Shown here in pieces: positions 7,735-16,617 of a stretch of DNA of 64,000 nt. Position numbers and translations under genes: made by a program. Each line of letters starts with the position of its first letter. The first letter of the stretch is position 1. The notes under the pieces were generated by a model. That model did no database searches. It saw only the letters and a list, made by a program, of their open reading frames with translations, and was not told where the DNA came from. Source of the DNA: JAOACQ01 sp049968515 (GTDB lineage Bacteria; Spirochaetota; Brevinematia; Brevinematales; JAOACQ01); assembly GCA_049968515.1 (NCBI GenBank), contig JBMFQR010000004.1, positions 1 to 64,000 on the forward strand, given 5' to 3'.

Positions 7735-9046
7735 CATACTTCCTTCTGTAAAACTCTTTCCCGTATCTGATAAGTCCTACAAGTGGTATGCTTGATGGAC
7801 AGCTATAAGCACAGCAACCACATTCAATGCAATCCATAAGTCCTATATTGAAGGCATCTTCTACCATAAAGTTGTCACAGTAGCTTGCTATCTCTGTTGG
7901 TTGCAAGCCTATTGGACAGACAGTGACACATCTTCCACATCTTATACAGGGATAATTTTTTACCTCATAGGTTTTTGATTTTGGCAAAAAGACGATTCCG
8001 CTTGTGCCTTTCATAATTGGCATTGATGTATCGGTAATCTCAATTCCCATCATTGGGCCACCTGCAATGATGTAGTCAAAATCTGGTGGAGTACCAAACT
8101 CTTCAATCAAAGACTGAACAGGAGTTCCAATTCTTACCTTGTAATTTCCAGCATTTGTGAGGTTTTCACCTGTGTATGTGATTCCCCTTTCAATCAAGGG
8201 CTTACCATAAGCCACTGCCTCATATATTGCATAGACTGTTGACACATTCTCAACAACTATTTTCACATCCATTGGAAGCCCGCCGGAAGGGACTTCTTTT
8301 TTTGTTATGGCCTGTATTATCTGTTTCTCACCCCCCTGTGGATACTTAGTTTTTAATAATTCAAGTTTGATTTCCGGTTCTGAAACTAAAAGCTCTGAAA
8401 ATGCTTGATAGGCATCAAGCTTGTTTTCTTCTATGGCAATAATGGCATTTTTTATTGAAAGGATATTTAAGATAATTTTTATACCTTCTATTATTTCTTT
8501 GGCTTTTTCAAGCATCATTCTGTGGTCTATTGTCAGGTAAGGTTCGCATTCTGCTCCATTTACTATAAGAAGGTCAATCTTTTTCCCCTCGGGAGGAGAA
8601 AGTTTTACGTGTGTCGGAAAAGCAGCCCCACCAAGACCTACGATTCCAGCATTTTTTATTGCCTCAAGAAAGTCCTTCTTTCCCCAGTTGCTGTAATCCT
8701 TTTTTCTTTCATACCAGTTTCTTATCGTGCCGCCGGATTCTATCTCAACAATATCAACATTCTTCTGCGTAAACGTATTGCCTTTCTTTATTGAAATGAC
8801 TTTGCCGGAGACACTTGAATGAACATTTGCAGAGATAAAACCCACTGCCTCACCTATAAGATCTCCTTCATTTACCTGATCACCCTCTTTAACAAGAAGT
8901 TTTGCCGGTGCGCCTGTATGCTGGGAGAGTGGAATTCTAACTATCTTCGGGTAATGAGTCTTTTCTATGGGCTTTTCTTCAGTATACTTTGCTTCTTCAA
9001 GAAGTATTCCACCTCTTTTGAAGGTTTTTGTAATAACCTTTTCCAT
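7724..9046 (-). CDS. rnfC: RnfC-family electron transport subunit, solitary
   Basis: 440 residues with an N-terminal barrel-sandwich domain, the flavin/NADH-binding Complex1_51K-like region (GLGGAAFPTHVK, then LIVNGAECEPYLT), a SLBB-like domain and two C-terminal [4Fe-4S] motifs (CIRCGRCVTVCP and CIECGCCAYSCP). RnfC normally transfers electrons from NADH or ferredoxin within the membrane Rnf complex. No rnfABDEG genes flank it here, so the rest is elsewhere or this is an RnfC-like protein with other partners. The ATG at 9046 follows GGAG by seven bases; an upstream TTG at 9061 is less likely. Confidence 0.88.
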   Translation of the reverse strand: MEKVITKTFKRGGILLEEAKYTEEKPIEKTHYPKIVRIPLSQHTGAPAKLLVKEGDQVNEGDLIGEAVGFISANVHSSVSGKVISIKKGNTFTQKNVDIVEIESGGTIRNWYERKKDYSNWGKKDFLEAIKNAGIVGLGGAAFPTHVKLSPPEGKKIDLLIVNGAECEPYLTIDHRMMLEKAKEIIEGIKIILNILSIKNAIIAIEENKLDAYQAFSELLVSEPEIKLELLKTKYPQGGEKQIIQAITKKEVPSGGLPMDVKIVVENVSTVYAIYEAVAYGKPLIERGITYTGENLTNAGNYKVRIGTPVQSLIEEFGTPPDFDYIIAGGPMMGIEITDTSMPIMKGTSGIVFLPKSKTYEVKNYPCIRCGRCVTVCPIGLQPTEIASYCDNFMVEDAFNIGLMDCIECGCCAYSCPSSIPLVGLIRYGKEFYRRKYAKK

Positions 9047-9160
9047 AACTTTTCTCCACAAAAGATTACTTTGTTATAGCTTAACTTAACTATTAAAAAA
9101 AGTCAAAAACAAAAAGGGATGGGGTTTCAAAAAATCTTTTCATTTTGCATATGAAGTGTT

Positions 9161-11017
9161 TTATTTTTCTAATATGAGAAACTCTGTTCTTCTGTTTTTT
9201 GCTCTGCCTTCTTCTGTAGAATTGCTTGCGATGGGTTTTGTTTCTCCAAAGCCTTTTGCCTTAAGTCTTTCAGGACTTATTCCATTTTTAATGAGATATT
9301 CCATTACGACCTCTGCTCTCTTTTCTGAAAGTTTCTGGTTGTATTCTTTTGTACCAATGTTATCAGTATGCCCATGAATTTCAAGCTTTATTCTTGGATT
9401 TTTCTTTAATTGTTCCACAATTTTATTTAGTGTTGAAACTGATTCTCTGCGAAGATATGCCTGATTAAATTCAAAATAGATGTTGGGTATTATTATTGGT
9501 TTGCCAACCTCAATTTCTTCAAGCTTTATATCGGGCAATGGTGGAGGTGAAGACTCTATTTTCTCTAAAACTTCCTTGGGTTTTACCTCGGGTTCTACTT
9601 CAATAGCTTCACTTTTTGAAGATGATTGTTTTTTTTCTTCTGTGGATATAGATTTCGGGGGAATTTTATCTTCCAGTTCATCATCCCAGTCTTTTAAGCC
9701 TTTTGTTGAGGATTGTTTTTTTTCTACCATTGCAATAGCAGGTTTTGAAGTTGAAGATTCTGTGGTTTTTTCCTCTGCTGCTAGCATATAAGTTCCATCA
9801 TTACCATATACGATGGGCCTTTCGTAGTATGTCCCTATAGCATAAAGGTAATTTCCGGCCGGCAGAAACAATGTTCCACGTGATACGGCTATCTGAGAAG
9901 GACCACCGGGAAATGGGGGGTAAAATTCCCAGAGGGGAGACCTTTCGCCGAATCTGTATGCTTTGACACCTGTAAACAATATATCTTTTTCCCCTACTTT
10001 TTTTGTATAATTATAAGCCACATAGAGTTGATCATTCACAGTTGCGAAATAGGGGGAGGACTTTTCGCTAGTATCTATTTCGTAAATTATGCTTGCGTTC
10101 TCAGGTGACAGCACTACAATTTTTCTGTTCCCAAGTGTAATAAGTATCGCTCTATCTGTAAAACTCGGGCTTGACGTTATATAATCATCAAACTCCTTAT
10201 GATAAATTTCAGCCCCATCTGTAAGTGAGAGACAGTAAAGTTTTTTGCCCGATGGCATAAAAACCTTTCTCTGATAAACCACAGGTGAAAAAATCTGGAG
10301 TGGAATATCAATCTCTTTTTTCCATAGTATTTTTCCAGTGAATTGATCAAGACAGATTATAAAAAATCTATTGTTTTTTAGATCCCTTGACTGGGCAAAA
10401 ATTTTATCATCATAAAATGTTGGAAAACCACTGTAGCTTTCAATCTCTGGATTTGACCATACCACATGCCCGTTTATTATTTCTCTTGCAATAAAATTTT
10501 TTCTTGTTCCATAGTAAATGTTATTTCCAGAAATGATTGGGTCTGCATAAATTCCATCAATTACAGCCCTTGTTTTTTCGCTTTCCTGTAGCCCTGCTCT
10601 TGCCCATATTATTTTTCCATTGAGTTTGTTGATACAATAAATAGCTGTGGCATCTGAGACAAAAAGCAAATTATTTTTAATTACAGGGTATTTAACCTTA
10701 CCCGGAACACCAGCCTTTCCTAAAAAATGCCCTGATACCTCAAAGAGATCAAGTTTCCACAAGAGCTTGCCGGTTTCTTCTTCAAGACAGTATAAGATCT
10801 TGTCAATATCACAAAAATACACTCTTCCATCAGAAACAATGGGATTAAAAATGTAGTTTGAGGCCATATATAGCCACTTGAGATTGTTGTTTTTGACAAT
10901 AATCTGGTCATTATTTCCTGTAAAATATAGATTACCTTTATAAACCGGCCAATCAGATGGGTAGAATGTAGAAAAAAAGATTGCAACAAATATAAAAATT
11001 TGCAAAAAAAAGGTCAT
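9161..11017 (-). CDS. Secreted PQQ-type beta-propeller fused to an OmpA domain
   Basis: 618 residues: a signal peptide (about 1-18), a repeated beta-propeller (about 20-410) with PQQ-repeat units such as LNGKIIWARAG and TGKILWKKE, a low-complexity Ser/Lys/Glu linker (about 410-500), and a C-terminal OmpA peptidoglycan-binding domain (about 505-618) with GHTDNIG and the LSEKRAEVV and NRRTE features. It probably lies in the periplasm or at the outer membrane, anchored to peptidoglycan, with the propeller as a protein-binding platform. Unlike BamB it has no lipobox. Function is otherwise unknown. Confidence 0.85.
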   Translation of the reverse strand: MTFFLQIFIFVAIFFSTFYPSDWPVYKGNLYFTGNNDQIIVKNNNLKWLYMASNYIFNPIVSDGRVYFCDIDKILYCLEEETGKLLWKLDLFEVSGHFLGKAGVPGKVKYPVIKNNLLFVSDATAIYCINKLNGKIIWARAGLQESEKTRAVIDGIYADPIISGNNIYYGTRKNFIAREIINGHVVWSNPEIESYSGFPTFYDDKIFAQSRDLKNNRFFIICLDQFTGKILWKKEIDIPLQIFSPVVYQRKVFMPSGKKLYCLSLTDGAEIYHKEFDDYITSSPSFTDRAILITLGNRKIVVLSPENASIIYEIDTSEKSSPYFATVNDQLYVAYNYTKKVGEKDILFTGVKAYRFGERSPLWEFYPPFPGGPSQIAVSRGTLFLPAGNYLYAIGTYYERPIVYGNDGTYMLAAEEKTTESSTSKPAIAMVEKKQSSTKGLKDWDDELEDKIPPKSISTEEKKQSSSKSEAIEVEPEVKPKEVLEKIESSPPPLPDIKLEEIEVGKPIIIPNIYFEFNQAYLRRESVSTLNKIVEQLKKNPRIKLEIHGHTDNIGTKEYNQKLSEKRAEVVMEYLIKNGISPERLKAKGFGETKPIASNSTEEGRAKNRRTEFLILEK

Positions 11018-11137
11018 TTTCTCTCTCTTTTTAATATTTCGGAAAAGATTATCTTAAAAGTTGAGAAGATTTCCATTCTTATAAAAAGCTACTTGATGCT
11101 GTGAAAAAATTTTTAACTGAAAAATATAAAAAAAATC

Positions 11138-11166
11138 TTGACTTTAAATAAAGATAAAATTACTAT
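11138..11166 (+). promoter_or_regulatory. Promoter of the slipin gene
   Basis: TTGACT (11138-11143) and TACTAT (11161-11166) are separated by 17 bases, 35 bases before the start codon. Confidence 0.65.
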
Positions 11167-11200
11167 TAGTATTATGGTTTAAATTTGTTGGAGGTAAAAA

Positions 11201-11941
11201 ATGGGCTTTTATATTGGAATAGCTGTTGCAATTTTAATCTTTTTGTTTTCAATGATAAAAATTGTAACAGAATATGAAAGACTTGTTGTGTTCAGGCTTG
11301 GCAAGTACTATAGGGTGAAAGGTCCGGGAATTGTGATTATAATTCCGGGCATAGATAGAGCCGTGAAAGTAAGTTTAAGAACTGTAACGATGGATGTTCC
11401 TCCACAGGATGTCATTACAAAGGATAATGTTTCTGTAAACGTTAATGCTGTTGTTTATTACAGGATTTTATTTCCGGAAAAGGCAATAATTGAGGTGGAG
11501 AATTTTGATTTTGCAACATCGCAGATTTCACAGACTACTTTGAGGAGTGTTCTTGGTCAGTTGGAACTTGATGAGTTGTTGACAGAAAGAGAAAAAATAA
11601 ATACCGAGCTTCAGAAAATAATTGATGAAGCAACTGATCCTTGGGGTATAAAGGTTATAAAGGTTGAAATGAAGGATGTTATCCTTCCGGAGGAAATGAA
11701 ACGTGCAATGGCAAGACAGGCAGAGGCAGATAGGGAGAGAAGGGCCAAGATTATTGCTGCCGAGGGTGAATTACAGGCATCACAAAAGTTGCTTGAAGCT
11801 GCAAAAAAGATGTCAGAAGATCCTCTTACTGTACAGTTGAGATATCTGCAAACTCTGAGTGAGATTTCCACTGAAAATGCGACAACTATAGTATTTCCGA
11901 TACCTATTGACCTTCTTGAGAGCTTCAGAAAAAAGTCATAA
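11201..11941 (+). CDS. Slipin (SPFH/stomatin-like membrane protein)
   Basis: 246 residues: one N-terminal membrane segment (about 4-21), then an SPFH domain (about 25-185) with VFRLGKYYRVKGPGI and the TLRSVLGQLELDELLTERE helix, followed by an Ala/Glu-rich coiled coil with RRAKIIAAEGELQAS. This pattern is typical of prokaryotic slipins, which form membrane-associated oligomers. Many slipin genes are paired with a NfeD protease gene; none is seen here. GGAGG lies seven bases before the ATG. The next gene, fliS-like, starts 61 bases later and may be cotranscribed. Confidence 0.92.
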   Translation: MGFYIGIAVAILIFLFSMIKIVTEYERLVVFRLGKYYRVKGPGIVIIIPGIDRAVKVSLRTVTMDVPPQDVITKDNVSVNVNAVVYYRILFPEKAIIEVENFDFATSQISQTTLRSVLGQLELDELLTEREKINTELQKIIDEATDPWGIKVIKVEMKDVILPEEMKRAMARQAEADRERRAKIIAAEGELQASQKLLEAAKKMSEDPLTVQLRYLQTLSEISTENATTIVFPIPIDLLESFRKKS

Positions 11942-12002
11942 TGTCTTAAGTAGTAAAGACTGAATGCCGATTTATCTAAAAACTAAAATTGTGGAATAGT
12001 CA

Positions 12003-12416
12003 ATGGCGGAAGGATACAAAAATTATAAAGAGGTTGAGATAGAGACTGCAAGCGGCTTAAAGCTTGTGGTTATGCTTTATGCCGGAGCAATAAAATTTTT
12101 AAATATTGCGAAGGAAGGTATTTTTACAAAAAAGCTTGATGTGGCAAACAATAATATTATTAAGGCACAGGATATAATTACGGAATTAATGACCTCACTT
12201 AATTTTGAGGCGGGTGAGATTGCTCATAATCTATATAGCCTATATATTTATATGAATAGAAGATTACTTGAGGCAAACTTAGAAAAAAACCCTGAGATTC
12301 TGAGTGAGGTTATTAAGTTACTTGGAATCTTAAAAGAGGCATGGGAAGAATTACTTAAAAGTCAAAAAGATACTCCTCCGGAAAGAAAGACGACAAAAGT
12401 TAATATTTCCGGATAA
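12003..12416 (+). CDS. fliS: FliS-like flagellin export chaperone
   Basis: The 137-residue helical protein matches FliS: an early Tyr/Lys motif, ETASGLKLVVMLYAGAIKFL, then a five-helix bundle and a polar tail. FliS binds the C-terminus of flagellin in the cytosol and delivers it to the export gate. The usual neighbours (fliD, fliC) are absent; instead the gene is followed after 34 bases by an acidic protein and a GAF-domain protein. The ribosome site (GGAA) is weak. Confidence 0.82.
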   Translation: MAEGYKNYKEVEIETASGLKLVVMLYAGAIKFLNIAKEGIFTKKLDVANNNIIKAQDIITELMTSLNFEAGEIAHNLYSLYIYMNRRLLEANLEKNPEILSEVIKLLGILKEAWEELLKSQKDTPPERKTTKVNISG

Positions 12417-12450
12417 GTTAAAAAACATTCTATAAATAACGAGGTGTAAA

Positions 12451-14394
12451 ATGGCTGAGGAAAAAATTGAATTACTGGATGATTTTCTTGTTGATATGGA
12501 TATAGAAACAATTACACTTGAAAATGTTAATAATAAAGATTTTATTGAAGTGGAAGAAGCAGAAGAAGAAATTGGAATATCAGAAGAGACAAAGGAGCTT
12601 AATGGTTTTTCAAAAACTCAAGGCATAGAGATTGAGAATTTAAATGTTACTCCTGCAGGTGAAGGTGGAGGTGGAGTTACCATAAGCGCAGAGAATGTAA
12701 ATATCTATCAGAATGTTTCAGAGGGTGTTTCTGCAGGAGGTGTTGAAGTAAAGCCAGTGGAAGTAGCTCCTTCGAGGACAGTAATAAAGCCAGATAGTGT
12801 TTCATTGGAGATAAAAGATGCTCAAATAAAGATAGATGAGTCAGAACTAATTTTGAATGAACCACCTGAAGTGAAAGTCTCTCAATCAGAAGCACAGCCA
12901 GAAGAAATCAGTCAGGATGAAGAGCTTATAACAATTTCTGAGGCAGATCTTGATGCAGTTGTCAAAGATAATAATATAACAGATCTTGAAAATCTTGGTG
13001 AACAGACCGAGGCTGAAATGGCTTTTTCGACAGAGGAAACAATAGGCGATATTGGTGAAGATAAAGCTCTTTTTGCTGGTGAAACTGAAGAGGTTGCTAC
13101 TATTGATGAGATAGAAAAGCTTGAAGAGCCAACCATCCCGGTTGAGGGAGAGGTTGTAGAAGAAGCTGAGGAGACACCTGTTCAGGAAAGTCTTGGAAAG
13201 GAAGAAGAGGATATAATAGTTTCAATAGATGGAAGTGAGCTTGACAACCTCATCTATGGAGAAGAAGGTATATCAAAATATGCACAGGCTGCTTTTCAAC
13301 CGCAGACTACTCCGGAAATGATTTCTGAAGAATCCCCACTCTCAGAAGCAGTTTCTGAAAAAGTAACTCCTGTTGAGTATGAAGAGGAACCACAAGCTTT
13401 TTCAGGAGAGATTGAAGAGGTTGTAATAGAAAAGCCGGAAGAGATAGAGTTGACAGAGATTCCCACCGTTAGTGAAACTATTGAGCAAGAGTTGGGAGAA
13501 GTTCAGGCTGAAGCACTTGTAGAGAAAGTTATAGAAGAAGTGCCTGAAGTAGAAATTTCAAAGCCTGTAGAGGAAATTTCAACAGAGCCTACTGTAGAGG
13601 AAGCTATAGAAGGAGTGTCAATGGCAGAAGCATCCTCGTCTCTTGAAGAGGTGAGTCTGGAAGGTATAGAGGAGATAAAACTTGAAGAGATTCCTATTGA
13701 GGGGATTGAAGCTGGAACTGGAACAACAGGTGAAGCAAAAATTTCTTCCGTTCCTGTGATAGAAAAAGAAGAGGCTGAAGCTGAGACAGTAGTAGCTATG
13801 CCAGTTGAGGAAGAAAAAGAAGAGGAACTTTTAGCTCCTACTGAAGTGGCACAGGAGGAACTTAAACCACAGGAAGAATTTACATTTGATCTTTCTGTTA
13901 TTCCTGATGTTGCAGAGGTTGAGGAAGATGAACCCATCGCTCTTTCTCTTGATGAATTGAACAATATTCAGGTTTCTGAAGAAACCATGGAATATCAACC
14001 AGAGATTTCTGCTGAAATACCCATTACTGAGGAAGAAAATGTTGAAGTTCCACTCGAGGAATTTTCGCAACAATCTGAGGACTTTATTAAAGAACCTGCT
14101 TCTCTTGAAGTTTATGGTCTGGAGGAGGGTGAGCATCCATCAGAGGAGCTTCAGATTGCTGAGGTGGAAGATCTGCTTGTCGAGCCAAAGATAAAGGGTA
14201 TTTCTGAAACTGGTGAAATTGCTATTGAGGAAAAGATAGAGGCTTTAAGTCCAGAGACAAAAGAAGAGTTAAGAACGGTGCTTAAATATCTTGATAATCT
14301 TTTAGAAAATCTCCCAGAAGATAAAATCAAGGAATTTGCAAAATCTGAATATTATGATCTTTACATTAAGATTCTTGATAAACTTGGCATTTAA
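12451..14394 (+). CDS. Very acidic, Glu-rich low-complexity protein with a conserved-looking C-terminal helix domain
   Basis: 647 residues, not recognised. Residues about 1-590 are low complexity, dominated by Glu, Val, Ile, Ser and Pro in short beta-like EVxVEE or EEIxxEEI units, with a Gly/Asn patch near 70-90; there is no signal peptide or membrane segment. The last 55 residues differ: an amphipathic helical block (LSPETKEELRTVLKYLDNLL and a following Glu/Lys-rich helix ending in LDKLGI) that looks like a folded interaction domain. The gene sits between fliS and a GAF protein with spacings of 34 and 17 bases, so a flagellum-linked or scaffold role is possible, but that is inference. Confidence 0.7.
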   Translation: MAEEKIELLDDFLVDMDIETITLENVNNKDFIEVEEAEEEIGISEETKELNGFSKTQGIEIENLNVTPAGEGGGGVTISAENVNIYQNVSEGVSAGGVEVKPVEVAPSRTVIKPDSVSLEIKDAQIKIDESELILNEPPEVKVSQSEAQPEEISQDEELITISEADLDAVVKDNNITDLENLGEQTEAEMAFSTEETIGDIGEDKALFAGETEEVATIDEIEKLEEPTIPVEGEVVEEAEETPVQESLGKEEEDIIVSIDGSELDNLIYGEEGISKYAQAAFQPQTTPEMISEESPLSEAVSEKVTPVEYEEEPQAFSGEIEEVVIEKPEEIELTEIPTVSETIEQELGEVQAEALVEKVIEEVPEVEISKPVEEISTEPTVEEAIEGVSMAEASSSLEEVSLEGIEEIKLEEIPIEGIEAGTGTTGEAKISSVPVIEKEEAEAETVVAMPVEEEKEEELLAPTEVAQEELKPQEEFTFDLSVIPDVAEVEEDEPIALSLDELNNIQVSEETMEYQPEISAEIPITEEENVEVPLEEFSQQSEDFIKEPASLEVYGLEEGEHPSEELQIAEVEDLLVEPKIKGISETGEIAIEEKIEALSPETKEELRTVLKYLDNLLENLPEDKIKEFAKSEYYDLYIKILDKLGI

Positions 14395-14411
14395 CCGGGT
14401 CGAGGTTTTTG

Positions 14412-15041
14412 ATGGGATTAAGAAAAAAGGCTCAAAAATATCTCGAATTTTTGATATCCGATAGACTTGACAGGCTTGATGAAATATATGAGGGACAGAA
14501 TCTTACCAGAGAAGAGCTTTTAGAGATAAAAAATCTTATTGCAAAGAAAATATTTCAGAATGAAAGAGAACTGGGAAAAAAGATTGATATTCTTAAAAAG
14601 ATTCTTTCGATGAGTAAAGAGCTTGAAGAACTAAAATCAAAGGCTGAGATGATCGAATATCTGATGAAGAAATTAAAGGAAAGTTTTTGTGTTAAGAAGG
14701 CTTTGTTTTTTTCGGTTGAAAATGGGGATTGTGTGGTGAGAAAGTTAATTGGTCTGGATGAAAGTTTAATGGATACAAAAATAGATTGGAGCATTCAGGA
14801 GACACAGGCTCTGGCAAAGGGAGAAACAAATATTTTTGAGAATGATTTTTCTTTTCATAAGTTTGTATCAGATATAGAAAGCTATCTTTTAGTTCCTATA
14901 CTCCTCAATGGGAAACTTCTTGGTGGATTTGTAATTTTTCTGATGGAAGAAATGAAATGCTTTTCCACAAAAGAGAACATCCAGATATTTGAATGGATCG
15001 CTGCTCAGTTTAAATGTCCTTTCTTTTTATGTAACAATTGA
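14412..15041 (+). CDS. Coiled-coil plus GAF-like domain protein
   Basis: 209 residues. The first 90 are charged and helical, probably coiled coil (repeated leucines in LGKKIDILKKILSMSKELEEL). Residues about 90-205 resemble a GAF fold: an FFSVENGDCVVRKLIG strand pair, a middle loop, then LLVPILLNGKLLGGFVIF and a final helix. It could sense a small ligand or dimerise. The ATG at 14412 has GAGG (14402-14405) six bases upstream; the TTG at 14409 is rejected. It ends the fliS-acidic protein operon. Confidence 0.65.
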   Translation: MGLRKKAQKYLEFLISDRLDRLDEIYEGQNLTREELLEIKNLIAKKIFQNERELGKKIDILKKILSMSKELEELKSKAEMIEYLMKKLKESFCVKKALFFSVENGDCVVRKLIGLDESLMDTKIDWSIQETQALAKGETNIFENDFSFHKFVSDIESYLLVPILLNGKLLGGFVIFLMEEMKCFSTKENIQIFEWIAAQFKCPFFLCNN

Positions 15042-15042
15042 T

Positions 15043-15108
15043 GCTGTCTGAAGTTACCAGTATTTTTTATTGATAAGGCTTCCCAGAAACTAACTTTTTT
15101 GAGACAGC
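15043..15108. repeat. Long-loop inverted repeat after the GAF gene
   Basis: GCTGTCT (15043-15049) is inverted at 15102-15108, with an inner AGTTA/TAACT pair. It begins one base after the GAF gene stop. It could be a weak terminator or a chance match. Confidence 0.3.
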
Positions 15109-15191
15109 TCTTGTATTTTATAAAAAATCACAACTCAGGTAATACTAAAGTATTAGATTCCTCTCTTTTAAAAAATCATACTTTCGGGCGA

Positions 15192-15219
15192 TTGACATTT
15201 TTTTTAGAAAAAATAAAAT
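15192..15219 (+). promoter_or_regulatory. Promoter of the sugar ABC transporter operon
   Basis: Consensus TTGACA (15192-15197) and TAAAAT (15214-15219) with a 16-base spacer. A leader of about 65 bases precedes an AGGAGGAGG-type ribosome site. Confidence 0.65.
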
Positions 15220-15290
15220 AAAATTGATTTTAAGAATTTTTTGGAAAATATTAATAGAAGTGAAAACCCTATTAAAGGAGGAGGTTATTT

Positions 15291-16553
15291 ATGAAATGGA
15301 GAGTTGTCAAGGTGCTTACCTTGCTATTTGTACTGGTAGCTTTCTTTGACTGCGGTGCAAAGAAAGGTGGTGAGGTTGAGGTGCTTCACTGGTGGACAAG
15401 TGGAGGTGAAGCTGCATCTGTAAAGGTTCTAAAAGAGCTTCTTGAGAAAGAAGGGTTTGGTTGGAAGGATTTTGCAGTGGCCGGTGGTGGTGGTGATACT
15501 GCAATGACAGTGCTTAAATCGAGAGCGGCTGCTGGCAATCCACCTACTGCAGCACAGGTAAAGGGCCCACAGATTCAGCTCTGGGCACAGGAGGGATTTT
15601 TGGAGAATATGGATGAGGTGGCTCAAGCAGAAAAGTGGGATGAACTTATTCCAAAGGTTATTGCTGACATAATGAAGTATCAGGGCCATTATGTTGCTGT
15701 GCCGGTAAATGTACACAGAATCAACTGGATGTGGGTAAATCCTGAAGTTTTCAAGAAAGCTGGTGCAACGATTCCAAAAACATGGGCAGAGTTTGAAGAA
15801 GCCGCAAAGAAGATTCAAAAGGCTGGTTTAATTCCACTTGCCTGGGGTGGTCAACCATGGCAGGAAGCCACTGTATTTGAAACAATAGTTGCTGGTGTTG
15901 GTGGCACAGAATTTTACAAAAAGACTATGGTAGAGGCTGACCCTGCTGCAATAAACAGCCCTACAATGATTAAGTGTCTTGAGACATTTAAGATGTTAAA
16001 GAAGTACATTGACAAAGGAGCTCCTGGAAGAGACTGGAATCTTGCTACTTCTATGGTTATAAAGGGTGAGGCTGCAATGCAGTTTATGGGTGACTGGGCA
16101 AAGGGAGAATTTACTGCTGCTGGCAAAAAGCCCGGTGTGGATTATGAAGCTCTTCCTGCTCCCCAGACTGAAAAACAATTCCTCTTCAATGTTGATAGCT
16201 TTATTATGTTTAAGGTAAAGGATCCAAAGAACAAAGAGGCTCAGAAGGCAATGGCAAGATTGATACTTCAGCCAAAGTTCCAGGAAGTTTTCAATGTTAA
16301 TAAGGGTTCTATACCTGTAAGGGTTGGAATGCCAGAGGATCCATTCGATGCAGTTGCCAGAAGGTCTATGAAGGACTTTGTGAATAGTGCAAAGACAGGG
16401 GATCTTGTTCCAAGTATGGCTCATGAAATGGCTGTAATGCCAGCTGTTAGAGGTGCTATTGTTGATGCTGTTACAGCTTTCTTTAACTCTGATATGTCAG
16501 CAAAAGAGGCAGCACAGAAGATGGCAGATGCAGTAAAAGCAGCGAAGCAATAG
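15291..16553 (+). CDS. ABC sugar-binding lipoprotein (glucose/mannose type)
   Basis: 420 residues. A hydrophobic signal sequence ends in FFDC with Cys at 21, an unusual lipobox because Asp precedes the Cys. The mature part is a family 1 extracellular binding protein: the N-terminal VLHWWTSGGEAASV segment, then AQVKGPQIQLWAQEG, the VPVNVHRINWMWVN hinge region and GDWAKGEFTAAG. These are typical of glucose/mannose binding proteins of GtsA type. It would capture monosaccharides in the periplasm for the two permeases downstream. The ribosome site is very strong, and a hairpin after the stop separates it from the permease genes. Confidence 0.9.
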   Translation: MKWRVVKVLTLLFVLVAFFDCGAKKGGEVEVLHWWTSGGEAASVKVLKELLEKEGFGWKDFAVAGGGGDTAMTVLKSRAAAGNPPTAAQVKGPQIQLWAQEGFLENMDEVAQAEKWDELIPKVIADIMKYQGHYVAVPVNVHRINWMWVNPEVFKKAGATIPKTWAEFEEAAKKIQKAGLIPLAWGGQPWQEATVFETIVAGVGGTEFYKKTMVEADPAAINSPTMIKCLETFKMLKKYIDKGAPGRDWNLATSMVIKGEAAMQFMGDWAKGEFTAAGKKPGVDYEALPAPQTEKQFLFNVDSFIMFKVKDPKNKEAQKAMARLILQPKFQEVFNVNKGSIPVRVGMPEDPFDAVARRSMKDFVNSAKTGDLVPSMAHEMAVMPAVRGAIVDAVTAFFNSDMSAKEAAQKMADAVKAAKQ

Positions 16554-16561
16554 AATTTTTA

Positions 16562-16589
16562 AGGGTTGCCCGATTTTATGGGCAACCCT
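16562..16589 (+). terminator. Perfect 10-bp hairpin between binding protein and permease genes
   Basis: AGGGTTGCCC (16562-16571) and its exact inverse (16580-16589) flank an eight-base loop, followed by GTTTTAATTTTT. It can act as a partial terminator or mRNA-stabilising hairpin that raises the binding protein over the permeases. Confidence 0.85.
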
Positions 16590-16617
16590 GTTTTAATTTT
16601 TATTTCAGGAGTTTAAA

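Noticed and set aside
12677..13964. Several open frames on the minus strand over the acidic protein gene, Ser- and Leu-rich
   Set aside because: They are shadows of Glu-rich codons (GAA/GAG read as TTC/CTC) and have no ribosome sites.
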